From NCBI GenBank assembly GCA_006538405.1, contig BJKQ01000016.1:186001-250000 (forward strand): a stretch of DNA of 64,000 bases, written 5' to 3'. Source of the DNA: Hansfordia pulvinata (lineage: Eukaryota; Ascomycota; Sordariomycetes; Xylariales). Under the pieces are notes generated by a model that saw only the letters and a program-made list of their open reading frames with translations, did not search any database and was not told where the DNA came from. A program made the translations under genes and the position numbers. Numbering within the stretch: the stretch's first letter is position 1; each line of letters opens with the position of its first letter. This document shows, in pieces, positions 35,438 to 48,648 of this stretch.

Positions 35438-38419
35438 GACTGCCATGAACCACGACGAGCACTCTTCAAGACCCCAACGTTGCAGCCGCTCGACACGTCC
35501 CGCCCCGGCGAGACCAAGCTCACATGAGGCTAGGGGCTGGTGATGAGCCTGGCCTGCCTGGGTCACGACGCCAGCCGGCCCTGAGACAGATAGACGGACT
35601 GGCTGACTGGCAGACAGCCAGGACAGACGAATAGGCCCCCAAGATCCGCCCCCGGAGCTGCCATCCACCGCCCTCGCTCTGGGTGGTTCTGGCCCTCTGG
35701 CCGGCGCGGCAACGTTGCCCCATACCTTCCGGAATCAGCTGAGGCCAGTGGTGGATGGGCAAGAAGCTGCGGCGGGGCCACTGCCCACCGTCACCACCAC
35801 CACCACCACCACCACCACTCGCGATACCTCCCGAGAGTCGCTTGCGCGCTCGCGACTCACAGGCACGCCCACGAATGCGACTCTGAGCTCTGCTGCTCGG
35901 GCTGCGGGCGTGAGGGACGTTGAACGTGACGGGGCAGCCCGCGAACACATGCACGCTCTATCTCTATCTCTCCCCCCCTCCATCATATCTCTCTCTTACC
36001 CGAGTAGGAAGGTGGGCTCTCGGGGCATTGGCCAGCAGCCCGCAGGCTTCATTCCACGAGTATTCCGCCCGGCACTACGAGTACAGATCTGGCAGATCCG
36101 CCGTGCTCCCTTTGCCCACCTTACATGCCTACCTACCTGAGGTATTGCTCATGTAGGTACGGTATGCATCCAGGGCTTGGCCCAAGAGCCGCCGCTCCCC
36201 CCCCCCCCCCCCCCCGTGGCCCCATGCCACCCGCGCTCTCTCTCCAACTGACCCCGAGCTGTCCAGGTTTGGGGGGGCGGAAGGGTACCCAGCGAATGGT
36301 CACCTTCTCCGCAAACGCCTGCACGAGGGCGACGCACGAGGTGGCCGACTGCTCTATCTGGGGTTGCATTGGCGGGCCGGGGTGGGAGGGTGGACGAACC
36401 CACCCACGCAGCTTGTCTCTGTCTTTCGGGGACCCGAAGAAGAGGAGGGCCAGATTGGGCGGGAGAGCCTTATCTCGACGCGTCCGTCGAGCAGAGACAG
36501 ACAGACATGTGGGAGCCCCTCCCCACATGATGTCTCTGGTCATCCGGAGCGTCGTCGAGTTACCGGTCTCACCTCCACGACACTGACGCAGCCTCCTTCT
36601 TCCCCAGACTGGCCCATCCCGCCAGACGGGCGATCTGGAGCCCGCGCTCAGAGGCGGAAGGGCCTCAATGGATTCTGATTCGAGCTAGAAGGGAGATGCC
36701 TCGAGCAGGGACTCGAAGAGCATTCATCTCGGAGAATGGCCGACCCGGCAGGGGGACCTTTGTCGCCGCCGCGGGACAGGACCAAGATCGTTGGGTGCTG
36801 CCGCTTTGAGCAGCACCCCGGCCCGGGTGAGCACCGCAGACGGCAGCTCGAAAGCCACGGCCACGGCCGCCCCACCCCCGACCCCGGCCGTTCCTCTGAG
36901 CTTAATTGCCCGATTGCGCCGTGCCTTGCAGGTTGCAGGCTGCATGCCACATCTCCCGTCTTGACCTTGGCTCTCCGAACAAGGCTGCGATCAAGGCCAC
37001 ACAGGGGGTCAAAGCACTCACACAGGGCGCGGCGCGGCACACAATGTCGCGAGCGACTGGACTCCCTTGGCTCCTCCTGCAACGTTGCTAGGCCGAGCTG
37101 ACAAAGTGGTATTGGCGATGCACACGGGAGCCCTTGGTCATTTCGAACAGAGCCAGACCGCGCAAGCGAGGTCTGCGGCTTGCCATGTTCAGTCCGAGGG
37201 ATACTCTTTCGACGGAGGCATGATTAGGTCAGCTTCTGAGTAATCAGGGGAAACAAGGGGGGCTTGTGCGCGGCGAGTGTCGAGGTGCCTCTTGTCAAGC
37301 TGGAGTGCCCTGCTGTCCGAGGCTGACGTAAGAGCCGTCGGCCTTTTGAGAGACGATGTCCGTGCCAGGGGAACCGCTCATGAGCAACAGAGCTCAGACA
37401 CCCCTCGGAACTCTGTGTACTCACTCGTACAAGCACAACGAACCAACGATCGTGGAGCAGCCCGTGCCGCGGGTCGTTTGGCAGACCCCTCCCGAAGAGG
37501 CCGGATCTCGGAAAAGTCTCAACTGGTGAGAGACCCCGAAGTCCGCGGCCCTGCCCACCCTTTCCGCGCGTTTCGCTGATGGCAGACCCTCTTGACCGCT
37601 CCGATACGGTCCGCGCGGCTGGCTGGGGGGGATTCACTGGGGCTGCGATCGGAGGCCGTCGAGCAGCGCCTGCCCGCACGCATTTCCCACGTCGGTGTTG
37701 TCGGCGGCGGCAGTGGGCCGGCCGCTCCAGGCAGCCATCCGTGTGAAGCACAGCAAGACGATTCGGACCTGGGGCACTAAGAGAAGCGATGTGGCAGTGG
37801 CGTGAGTGGTTCTGAACTACGCGTGCTAGTCAGCGCCGCACTCTTGTTTGTCGGCGTCTTGCCCGCCCGCGCTCACGCCGTAGCCTCAAAACTAGAAGAA
37901 ACTGCGCTTCACCCTGCATATCAGGCAGCAGCGGCAGCACAGCAGGGCGGAATGAACAACCCAACGTCGAGCCTGGCGCAAGTGGTGATCGGTCAAGCCC
38001 GGCCGGCCGGAGAAGAGGTCCGACGTATCGCGGCCGCTGCGATTTCTGCGGCCAAAGCGGGCCCGGAGTCTCATGGCGGCCCATTCGTACGAGTTGTACT
38101 CGTAAGTAGGTAAACGAGCCCGTCAAAGAGAGGGGGCGGCCATGGTGGCTTGCTGCCCCCGCGCCCTCCCCGCAACGCCACCCAAGCACCAAGGGTCTCT
38201 GCCTTTCGGGCCGTGCTTTGATTGCTCGCTAGCAACGCGCCTGCGAGTCAGGGCGAGTGCGAGGAGCTCTCTTCGCACGCCACGGCTGTTGCTTCGCAGG
38301 CTGGCATTCCGCGACGGGTCGGGCTCGTCTCTCTCGACGCCGATGGTTGCGCGGCGGCGCCGGGCCACGTGAGGACGTTGCTAGACCTGTACGACCTAGC
38401 GCTGGACAGGGCTATATCA

Positions 38420-38960
38420 GGATAATTTGAATACTGCGGGCTTGCGCTGGTTCTTTATAACGTGTCGACCGGCCTCGAAAATATTGCACGGTATAAAGCA
38501 AATCCGTTCGGCTGATCAAGTCGTAGAACGGATGATGATTCTTACATTGAACACATATATTAATAAGATCGATTTTCAAAAATCCTTAATCTTAATTTAT
38601 AGAAGTCGCGAAAAAGTGAATCGTGAAACAGTGATTTCTTCTTTCTTAAGTCTCGAATATAAGATGATTTTTAGAAATCAGTGATTTCGTTACTTACGAG
38701 TAGAAAAATCAGGTAAAAGCTCCGTGGGGTGTACTGAAAAAACGAAGCGATGAGTTATTGATTTTCAAATTTATCGTCTCCGAATTACAGTGATTTTCAG
38801 AAATCGGTGTTTTTATTAAAGAAAGGTATGGAAAAATCAGGTAAGAGCTGGATGAAGGGTACCGAGAAAGTGGGTGATAAATCAACGATTTTTAAGTGCA
38901 GTGTCCTTACATTATAATGATTTCCAGAAATCAAACCTTTCACTCTTCGGAGTATAAAAA
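38420..38960. repeat. AT-rich block of diverged tandem repeats, period about 126-127 nt
   Basis: The units begin with GATTTTTAGAAATC (38666), GATTTTCAGAAATC (38792) and GATTTCCAGAAATC (38919). Each of the first two also contains GAAAAATCAGGTAA (38703 and 38831). A shorter related unit starts near 38571 (GATTTTCAAAAATC). AT content is far above the surrounding DNA, and edges to GC-rich DNA are sharp. Confidence 0.85.
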
Positions 38961-41194
38961 GAAACCACGGAACAGAAACGCCACGGCACCGTACAGGAGT
39001 GGGAAGCACAACACTCCATGGCCGGCCGCCCCCCTCGCCGTCCAGAGGTCCGGTCCCCCGGGCCGAGTAATAGTACCTCGCCGGGCGCTGTACACCGTAA
39101 GGCTCTGATTCATTAGTCCCGTCCTCCGCCAGCCGAAATTGCGTCAGCGGGTCCTTTGTTGGTTTCGGCCGCTGCTCTCACTGGCTGCAGAGGCCGACGC
39201 CAGGATTGCACAGGGAGTGGGCGGTACGCGCAGACTACATCGACCAGGGCTTGGCAGCTCAAGTGCGTCTACTGCGAGTACTCGCACTCCGCCAGCTGCG
39301 CCCTTGGGTTGCGAAGCGTCGGAATCGCAAACCTGATTTCTCCTCTGCGAGTCGATGCATCGGGCTCGTGCCCCGGGCCTCTTCGGCTCTGTCTGCGGGG
39401 TGCGTGATTAATGGCTGGCCCGGATGACGAGTTTGTTCCGAGTAGGTATGTATGTACATGAACGAGTCTATGTTCCTTAGGTAGCCCACGTGGTGGCGTC
39501 AGCCCTGCGCCTCCGAGCAAGGCTATTGCTGCGTAATGGGAGTACCTGAAGCAGGTTGCGTCTGCAGACTCAGCTCCAGGTGGGCTTTTCATTCAATGTT
39601 GTCCGTCGGCGTGCGACGTCCTCGAGCTTCGCGAACGCGCTGATACGGTCTGTAGTAGATGAAAACGAACACTCTAGGTACAGAAACACTATCAACCGCT
39701 CAAATGATGCGAGGCACAATTGCTTAGGTGTTGAAGTGCCGCTCTGTTTGAGCATGTTGTGCCTGGTATCTTGCTCACGCCCCTCCATTCTCTCCTGCCC
39801 CTCGCCCGTAGGTATGCCCGGGTTCATTATACTCCGGCTCTCATTGCGTACGAGTATACTCGAGTCTTGGCCATGCTGCGTGTCATGATGCCCCGCAAGC
39901 CACCAGCTGAATGTGTTGCTGTCGTTCGCTGCCCGCCGCATGCGTTCGGCGCACTCCAGTGTACTCGTAGTGTGTCCGTGTGTGTGCCTGGCCAGGAAAG
40001 GTACCCCGGGTGTAGGTACTTGGAGGCAGCCCCCGATGGCGCGCCGCCGCGTTTCTGGGCGCGCGACGGAGACACTGGCTGGGACTGGCCTACATGGGGA
40101 TCATGTCGCTCGCATCTGCAGGCCGCCGAATGCGAGCTAGACCGGCGGGACCGCCAAGCTCGAACGCTATCTAGGAGAGCCAGGGTGCCAGGGTGCTGGC
40201 CGATTGAATTCGGCCTCAAGTACCGCTCTACTGCCCAGGCGCGCGATTTACTCTGCAGACGGGCTAAGCCAGTACATGGGCAGCGGGCAGCAGCTCAGCG
40301 CGACCTGAGCCGTCCGCGTCAGCCCCACACCCGGTAGGTGGGGTCAGACGAAGCAGCAGGTCCCCCGCGGTACTCCCAGACCCGCAGCAGGCGGCTTTAT
40401 TTAGCTACAGCCCCAGTGGCAGTGACTGTCGCGGCGTCTGAATGGCTGCGCCGCCCTCTGGGAGATTCGCCTGGTGGGACGCAGTCGGGGCATCCAATAC
40501 CTCTGCGGGAGTAAGAGTACTCGTACCTGCCAGGAGGTCTGCCTCGCCTGGCCCGCCCTGATGTAGGGGCCAGGGGCACTCCTCTGCTTCTGAATATCGT
40601 CCCTCCTTTTTCCTCACCTGCGCGCGCCTTGACACGCCCCCGTTCTCTCCTCCGCTTACCTCTCTGCCTGCACCCCTGGCTACCAGCTGCTCTCGACTGA
40701 CCAACCTCACAATCAACCGCCCTCGTCGCCCACCAATACCTAACCCCCGGCTGAAACAATCCCCAACCGGCTGTCTTTGCCGCGCTTCGACCACGCGGCT
40801 CTCCATTCACATTGCTACCCGCGCCTGCGCCTGCACCTGCGCCCGTGGCCCTTCCGCTAAGCAATGAGGCTCTTCTGCCCTCATCTCGACCCGCAGACCT
40901 AATTGTCGACCGCCCGCGCTCCAGGTGCTCGCCTTCCGCCAAAAGTCGCGTCCCGCCCCTCGCGCCGCGATTGCACACCCGCGCCTCGATCCTCGACTTG
41001 GCCGACCTCTGCTTCCCGCTTTCCCTGCCATGGACAAATGATGATCCAGCCCCTTGCGAATCTTGCTCGACCATCTGCGCGACCGCGAAACTGGCCTCTG
41101 CGCCCCGGCTCGAGCCATTCATCCTGACGGCCGCCCCCGGGCTGCCGCGCTGGCTGAAGGAGGTACATCACCGTACTTCCCCGTCCAGCCCTAG

Positions 41195-42897
41195 ATGTCT
41201 GCTCGCACCCCCTCGGTGACCGAACGAATCGGCTTCCTCGACGACCAGGACGACCAGGATGACCGCCGCGACCTCTCCCTCTCTCCCTCGAGCTCCGCCG
41301 AGACGTACGTGAACGACGACATTGAGGCCTACCCCCTCAACCCGCTCAACAAATACCATCCTCCCTTGGGTCATCGCTCCGTCATCTCCTGGCTCACCCC
41401 GCGACCCCGCCATCTGCGCCGCTTCTTGCGCAAACACCACGGCTGGTTCTTGCTTCCGCTCATAAAATACTTGGTGGTCGCCATTGCCATCCTGCTTGTG
41501 GCCACGCCGGTCATTGCGCCCTCCTATACGCGCCCTCCGCCCCATTATGGCGCCCTCGAGTCGCGTTGCCAGGGCTCCCAGGCCGAGTCGGGCTGTGCCA
41601 ACCCCTTCAATGAGAAGGTCTTCATAAGCGTCAGCTTGTACGATGCCAGCGGGCATCTCGCCGGTGGCCGCTGGGGCGACTCGGTCCTGGAGCTGGTCCA
41701 CTTGATTGGCCAAGACAATGTCTTTCTGAGCATCTACGAGAATGACAGCGGCCAGCTCGGCGCGTCGGCTCTCGAAACCCTCAAGGCCAAGCTGCGGTGC
41801 AAATACTCCATCGTCAACGACCACCACGTACCCAAGGACGACTTCCCCACCATTGAGCTGCCCGACGGCTCCACCCACATCAAGCGCCTCGCCTACCTGT
41901 CCGAAATGCGCAACCGGGCGCTGAGGCCGCTCGACACGTTGGATCCCGAAAAGGGCATTGTGCAGTTTGACCGGGTGCTCTTCATGAACGACATCGCTTT
42001 CCACCCCATCGACGCTGCCCATCTGCTATTCAGCACCAACGTGGGACCAGACGGGCGAGCGCACTACTTGACGACCTGCGGCCTGGACTACATGAAGCCG
42101 TTCCTCTACTATGACCTGTACGCGTCGCGTGACGCAGAAGGCTTCTCTATGGGCCTCCCGATCTATCCCATCTTCTCCAACGCGGGACAGGGCCAATCGC
42201 GCGCCGCCATGCTGGCGCAGAAGGATGCCGTGCCGGTAACGAGCTGCTGGGGAGGCATGGTGGCCATGGATGCTCGCTACGTGCAAAACCACAACCAAAC
42301 GCTGCCTCGGCCTGACTTTCAGGATATCGGCAGCAACGCGATCAACCCCGACGCGCCCACCAATGTCACCTCTCCGGTGCGATTCCGATATGAGCCCGAG
42401 ATTTTCTACGATGCTTGCGAGTGCTGCTTGTTCCTGGCAGACGTCCAGCAGGTTGCGTCTGAAGATGGGGCCAAGGACCAGGGCACTTTCGTCAACCCCT
42501 ATATTCGGGTCGCATACGATTACGACACTCTGGGCTGGCTGCCCTGGGTCAAGCGCTGGGAGAGGCTGCTGAGCATTCCTCAGTCCATCTTGACCCCCAT
42601 GACCAACCTGCCCACGCACAACCCACACCGGGCCCTGAAGGAGGGTGATGTTTTCCAGGAGGAGGTGTGGACGGGGCGTGGCGGCGACGGGCATTGGCAG
42701 ATGGTCGAACGCACGGCGAGAAACGGCATGTTCTGCGGTGTTCGGGAGATGCAGACCATCTTGGCCGGTACGTGCCCCCCTCTATTGACTCAAGCTCATG
42801 CGGCAGTACTGACATGACTTCAGGTGACCGTGACGACGACGTGAACTGGGAGAACAACGTCATCCCGGCTGGGCAGATGCTGAACTTTCCTTCTTGA
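41195..42897 (+). CDS. CMT1/CAP59-type alpha-1,3-mannosyltransferase, type II membrane protein
   Basis: Exons 41195-42767 and 42824-42897 give 548 aa. The layout is a cytosolic tail, one membrane anchor at about residues 88-108 (LIKYLVVAIAILLVATPVIAP) and a lumenal catalytic domain. Family blocks are FISVSLYDASGHLAGGRWGD, NVFLSIYENDS, RLAYLSEMRNRALRPL, FDRVLFMNDIAF and CGLDYMKPFLYYD, then a conserved CWGGM. Known of the family: Golgi glycosyltransferases related to cryptococcal CMT1/CAP59 in capsule or wall polysaccharide synthesis. The last exon is short (24 codons, DRDDDVNWENNVIP). The sequence is intact and less GC-biased than its neighbours. Acceptor sugar unknown. Confidence 0.9.
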
Positions 42898-43846
42898 TCT
42901 GTTCCAGACAAGGCTCAATATTTTGAAAAGCGCCACAGCGGCATGTGTTGGTTGACTTGCTTGATTGTGTATAGGTGTCTTCACACCCTATCGACTGTTA
43001 TATATCCCTGGCGTTCTGGTCTGTTGAAGGGTCACAGACGTCGCCCTGCGGCTGACACCCTCGTTTTGCTTGTTTGCTTGTTAGCAGCCTCGGTGTTTTA
43101 GGAGTATGGTTTGCTTCGGATCTGGGTGTATATGGAGGCGAGCACGATAGCGACTGTCGGGGTTAGAATGCCCGCGACTGACTGTTGGAACAGAATACAA
43201 CCAGCCACTGTAACTGTAATTGTAACAGGGACACCGACTTACACCCTACCTTTGATGTGCACATAAGAAGGTGCCTGCGGACAGGTGCAGATCCAGATAC
43301 TCGCGATATGATTGCTCTAGCCCATGTATATAGTCCTGGTGACGACTGCAGCAGACTTGACAGCACGTGAAGACGAAGAAGGTTCGGAGACGCAAGATCA
43401 TGGAGCTGAAGAGCCAACGGATCCTGATGATTTGATGGGAGCCAGCACAACGGTGGGTCCTGGCCATGATTCGCGGGCGGCGTTAATCGACAGCCAAAAA
43501 CGTCGAGTGCGTGTTCGTGATGGTGATTAGAGCCGACCCGAATTGAGGCTAGTGCGCAACTGCTTGGGCCAGTGGGTTAGCACGATAGGTACGAGTAGGT
43601 GGTATTTATCCATTATTGGCTCTCGCTTCGCTTCGGTATGGATGATAGTGGACCCTGAATTCGGCGCCGTCCTCACCACCACCACCACCACCACCACCAG
43701 ACCACCCACCACCGCCAGTTAGCACCATCACCATCACACACCCCTGGATCCGGGCACGCTCCAGATTCATCACGCCCCAGCTCCGCCCTCCACTCTCCTC
43801 TCCATCGCCGGCTCCGCCCCTCCGTGATGAGGAGCACTCGCCCGCC
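42898..43846. other. Intergenic 0.95 kb
   Basis: No gene seen. It contains a GTAATTGTAAC-type short repeat near 43209, a TACGAGTA site near 43589, and a CCA/CAC run (43675-43700) just before the regulator gene. Confidence 0.6.
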
Positions 43847-45993
43847 ATGAGCTCCAGGGCACGCAACCAGGCCCTCATCGCACGCGCCTGCGTGCACTGC
43901 AGGAAGCGCAAGAGCCGCTGCTCGGGCAGCGCCGCCGAGGGCGAGGCCTGCACCTACTGCGCGCGCACCGGCAAGGTGTGCAGCTTCGAGGAGCCCGCCG
44001 ACCGGACGCCGCTGAAGCGCAAGAACCTCGACGCCGCCGAGCAGCGCATCGCCAAGCTGCAGGCGCTGCTGCGCGCCCAGAACCCGGGCCTCGACATCGA
44101 GGCCGCCCTGGCCGACCTGCGGCCGGACCCGTCCGCCGCCGCCGCCGCCGACGCCCGCGCCAGCCCCCTCCAGGAGCCCGAGAGGACGGACAGCTCCAGC
44201 GCCGACGCCGAGAAGGCCGGCTACGAGTGGCACGAGGCCCCCTCGGACAGCCCGCTGGATCGCTGGCGGTCGGGCCAGGACAGCCCCCACCAGGGCGGCG
44301 GCCCCAAGGATGGCATGGCCGTCTTCTCCTCGACGGACTCGGGCTACCTGGGCAGCAGCTCCGGCTCGAGCCTGCTGGCCGACATCGCCGCTCAGTTCCC
44401 CCTCTTCACCGTCTCCCAGCACATGGCCGCCCAGCGCCAGCAGGCCAGCAGCGCGGGCGAGCAGCAGCCGGACCCTCCGGGGCTGGCGGACTCGGCCATT
44501 GTCGACCTGCTGATTGACGCCTACTTCCTCTTCTACAACACGTCGTACCCCATCATCCACGAGAAGACGTTCCGGGAGAAGGCCGCCAGCAACTGGCAGC
44601 AGCGCGAGTCGCGGTCGACCTGGAGCATCATCTACTACATGGTGCTGGCGGTCGGGCAGTGGGTGTCGTCGCCGCAGACAGACGGCGGCGCCCGGGGGCC
44701 GCCCAAGGCCCAGGCGCAGTCGCCCTACTACCTGGCCGCGCGCAGCCGGCTGTCCTTCACGATGCTCGAGTCGGGCACCCTGGAGTCGCTGCAGGCCTTC
44801 CTCCTGATGGGCAACTACCTGCAGAAGACGGACAAGCCCAACACTGGGTACAACCTGATCGGGGTCGCGTACCGCAGCGCGCTGGGGCTCGGGCTGCACC
44901 GCGAGATCCCCCACGCCGCGGACAACCTGCTGCACGAGCAGAGGCGGCGGCTGTTCTGGACCGTGTACTGCTTCGACAGCGGCTTCAACATCACCACGGG
45001 GCGGCCGCCGACGGTGGGCGAGGCCTTCTTCGACATTGGCCTGCCGCGCAACACCGAGGACGACCACTGCACGGCCAACGCGCACCTGCCGCGCCCGGTC
45101 GGCCACCCCACGCAGAGCTCGGCGCTCATTGCCCAGTCGCAGCTCGCGCGGCTGGCCACCGCGGTCTACAGCGAGTTCCTGATGGCCAAGACGGCGAACA
45201 CCAAGATCGAGTACCAGATCGCCGACAACATGGAGCAGAGCATCAGCGCGTGGCGGGGCGGGCTGCCGGCCTACTTCACGTCCAGCGACGTCCCGGGCTG
45301 GTTCCTCGGCCCCCGGTCCGTGGTGCTGTGGAAGTCGCAGAACCTGCGCCTCCTGCTGTGGCGCGGCACGAAGCAGTGGCACCCGTTCCTGGCCCACCGG
45401 CCGTGCTCCGAGAGCCGGTGCCTCGAGATTGCCATGCAGAGCATCCACGACATTGCCGTCTTCTGCTCCGAGTTCGAGTCGCTGCTCCACGTCGGCCTCA
45501 ACTGGTACGCCACCTACTTCCTGTTCCAGGCGGCCCTGATGCTCGAGGGCAGCTACCTCAAGGACACGCAGTCCGACAATCCGGTTGGGGACCGCATCTC
45601 GTGGAAGGTGTCCATCTCGGAGGCGATCGGGTGCCTCGAGATCCTGGCCCAGAAGAACCAGCCCGCCCGCCGGTGCCTCGACGTCCTGGGCTCCATCGAG
45701 AGCCACTTCCTGGCGCAGGAGGACCAGCACATTCAAGCCCAGCCGCCACCGCCGCCGCCGCCGCCGAACCATCCCATCGGGGCTCCGACACCGCCGGCCC
45801 AGGGGGTTTCCAGATGCAGCCGGGCCTGATGCCCGACTTTGGAGGCGGCCAGGACCTCGACATGGGCGGCGACGGGTGGGGGCTTAACGACTTTGTCAAT
45901 GACCCCACGCTGCGCCTCCTCGTGGACCAGACGCCGCTTGATTTTCTCGCTGATGCCCCGCGGGACTTTCTCTTTGGCAACGATAAGGGGTGA
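43847..45993 (+). CDS. Zn2Cys6 transcription factor, GAL4/LAC9-like, one frameshift
   Basis: A single exon encodes about 715 aa after restoring one base. The N-terminal binuclear cluster is CVHCRKRKSRC-x9-CTYCARTGKVC (C-x2-C-x6-C-x9-C-x2-C-x6-C), followed by a basic linker and a coiled-coil (AAEQRIAKLQALL). The middle-homology region carries YFLFYNTSYPIIHEKTFREK, MGNYLQKTDKPNTGYNLIGV and GLGLHREIP, which resemble the corresponding GAL4/LAC9 blocks. The C-terminus is acidic-hydrophobic (LNDFVNDPTLRLLVDQ), a likely activation domain. One base is missing at the G5 run 45802-45806, between a poly-Pro stretch and QMQPGLMPDF. It is nuclear; targets unknown. The convergent neighbour is a hexose transporter. 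Confidence 0.88.
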
Positions 45994-46195
45994 GGTTACA
46001 TTTTGAAAACTACGTATTTGGTATCTAGGACTATGTACGTGGGGAAGAATGGGGATGTTCCCGTCGAGATCCAGCCTGCCCCTTCTTTATCGACGTAAAA
46101 AAGACAAAGATGGCCAGGCCATATACATCACCAGCGGCGCCGGTGAGCGCCAGGAAGGGCGCTGGGGTTTACTCCCCGCAGGCCTCCCCATCCGC

Positions 46196-48648
46196 TCACT
46201 GTGCATGCTCGACCTGCGCCTCGGAGACGCCGGCGTTCTTCTCCGCGATGACGGCGGGGGGCACGTCGAGCCCGAGGCGCAGGCGGATGGCGCCCATGCG
46301 CTGGGCGTCGGCCTGGCCGTCGTTGCCGCCGAACAGCTTGTCCATCTCCTCGATGCGGACGCCGCGCGTCTCGGGTAGGAAGAAGGCCACCCACAGGATG
46401 AGGATGACGCAGAAGGCTGCGGTCGAACGAGCGGAAGTTAGACCATGAGACGGCTCGCGGTGTTTTTGGGTATAAGACGGAAACTCACCGCAGAAGAAGA
46501 AGAAGGTGCCGAAGCGGATCGAGGCCAGCATCCGGGGCGTGATGAGACCGACAATAAACTGTTGACCGAGTCAGAGTGTGTGCGGGGCAGAAGTGAGAAG
46601 AAGTGAACAAGGAACAAACAAGCCCCATGTGCTTTTTTTCTCCCCTCTGTCTCAAGGGAGGGCCGGCGCTTACGTTGGAGAGCCAGTTGGTGGCGATGGC
46701 GACGCCGACGGCCTTGCCGCGGTGGGCGGGCGGGAAGAGCTCGGAGGGGATGACCCAGTTGACGCAGCCGATGCTGAAGGCGAAGCAGGCGATGTACAGC
46801 CAGACAAAGACGGCGGCGGCCCAGCCGGCGCCGGAGGCCTCGCGGGCGGCCCAGGAGCGCTCGAAGGAGGCGTACAGGGCGCCGACGATGAGCTGGGCGG
46901 CGCCCATGCCGACGCCGCCGGCCAGCAGGACGGTGCGGCGGCCCCAGCGGTCGAGGTACATGATGGCGGGCAGGGTGCTGACGAAGTTGATGACGCCGAC
47001 GACGCCCGTGGCCAGCAGGCTGACCGAGTCGCCCGACAGGCCGATCTGCTCGAAGATGGAGGGCGCGTAGTAGATGATGGCGTTGATGCCGGTGAACTGC
47101 TGGATCACCTGCAGCAGGCAGGCGACGACCAGGCGGCGGCGCAGGTGCGGCGCCGCGAACAGCTCGGCGTACTGGGCCGCCATGACCCGGAGGCGCGAGG
47201 GCGGCTGCTGGTTGTTGCCGCTGCTTGACTGAGCAGTGGCGGCGGCGGCCCGCTCGGCCTGCACCTCCTTCTCGAACAGCGAGGCCGCCCGCATCTCGAG
47301 GATCTCGCGGTCCAGCCGCCAGTCGTCCAGCGGCACGCGGCGGACGCGGGCGAGCGTCTGGCGCGCCTCGTCTTCGCGGTCTGTGCCGGGATGGTGTTAG
47401 CCGGAGTCTGTAGGTTGATAAAGAAAATTTGGCGATCCCCCTCGAGTTCGGTCTCCCCTTTTCTTCCCTTTTCGCTTGGGCATCACGAAAAGATCAAGAC
47501 GTTCGCTCGGGGATGGAGATGGTATCAAGAGAGTACAACCAAAATCTACCCTCTAAAAAGGAAAAAAGAAAAAGCAGCCTACCTTTTAGCATGAGCCACC
47601 TAGGCGAGTAAGGCAGGAAGCTCGTGCCGGCGCCGAGCACGAGGGCGGGCAGGATCTGCAGGGCCATGGGGAACCTCCAGGAGGCCTCGCTCTGGGAGTC
47701 GCCCGTGCCCCCGATGTAGTTGGTGCCGTAGTCGAGCCAGAAGCTGAACATGATGCCGAAGGTGATGGCCAGCTGCTGCAGGGCCACCAGCCCGCCCCTG
47801 AGCTCGGGCGGGGAGAGCTCGGAGATGTACATGGGGACGACCATGCTGAGCATGCCGATGCTGACGCCCGCGACGGCGCGGCCCGCGAACATCTGCCCGA
47901 TGGTGGAGCTGCCTGCCTGGACGGCGGAGCCGGCGACGAAGATGACCGAGGCCAGCAGGATGGACCAGCGGCGGGACAGGGCGTCGCTGACGGGGCCGTT
48001 GGCCAGGGCGCCGAACAGGGCGCCCAGCGTCAGCACAGAGACCATCCAGCCCTCCAGGGTGGGGTCTTCGAGCTCGGGGAACGTTTTCTTCTGCGGTCGG
48101 GTCGGGGGGGAGAAAGGAGGGTTGAGTCAGATACCCGAATCGAATGGTGGTGGTGGTGATGTTGTTCGGGAGCGGGCTCGTGGAGTTGGTCTCGAGAGAG
48201 AGAGGGGAGAGGGGGGAACTCACAAAGTTGCTCATCACCAGAACGCCCGAGACGACGCCTTGGTCGTAGCTGTTCGATCGAACACACGCGTGTGTGGTCA
48301 GCCAAATCCCGCCCCTTCGAAACACAAAAGAGTCCTGCGTCGGTGCTTTGTTGTTGCTTCCCTAGAAGAGACGTGGGGAGGAAAAAGAAAACTCACCCGA
48401 ACAGAACACCGCCCATGCTCGCAAAGACGGCGAGCCCAAAGACGAACGGGGCCTTGATGATGCCCTGCCAGCCTGCCGCGGTGGGAAATCGCCCAGTCAG
48501 CAAAACGAAGGTCGTGTGTGTGTGTGAGAGAAGAGGCGAGGGCTCAGAGGCTTCCGCGAGGGTGGGAGGCGGGTCGCTTACCGGGAGGCCCGTAGGCCAG
48601 GTCGGCGTCGGCGCCGCCGCCTGTCGAGGTGATGGCGACCATTTTCAT
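46196..48648 (-). CDS. MFS sugar (hexose) transporter
   Basis: Seven exons: 48648-48582, 48472-48397, 48269-48224, 48090-47583, 47380-46674, 46558-46489 and 46416-46196. These total 1695 nt, 564 aa, and every phase closes. Sugar-porter signatures are GYDQGVVSGVL in helix 1, a motif-A-like SDALSRRW, GRAVAGVSIGMLSMVVPMY, YSPRWLMLKG (PESPRW-like), QQFTGINAIIYYAPSIFEQ in helix 7, DRWGRRTVL and FFLPETRGVRIEEMD. Known role: proton-coupled or facilitated monosaccharide uptake at the plasma membrane. The first two in-frame ATGs are two codons apart. The C-terminal tail is hydrophilic. Sugar specificity cannot be read from the sequence. Confidence 0.93.

Larger units (their letters stand above)
35314..41194. 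other. Gene-poor region 5.9 kb
   Basis: No supported gene on either strand. It holds the chitinase promoter, a CCA run (35793-35818), TACCT clusters near 36125, a long C-run (about 36197-36215), several TACGAGTA/TACTCGTA sites (38088, 39850, 40515), an AT-rich repeat block (38420-38960) and the promoter of the mannosyltransferase gene. Confidence 0.6.

Noticed and set aside
37802..38113. 103-codon frame with a signal-peptide-like N-terminus
   Set aside because: It begins with GTG; no in-frame ATG and no splice donor to supply one.
43673..45772. 699-codon minus-strand open frame opposite the Zn2Cys6 regulator
   Set aside because: Antisense shadow of a GC-rich gene: the plus strand carries zinc cluster and family motifs, the minus strand only Arg/Val/Gly-rich sequence.
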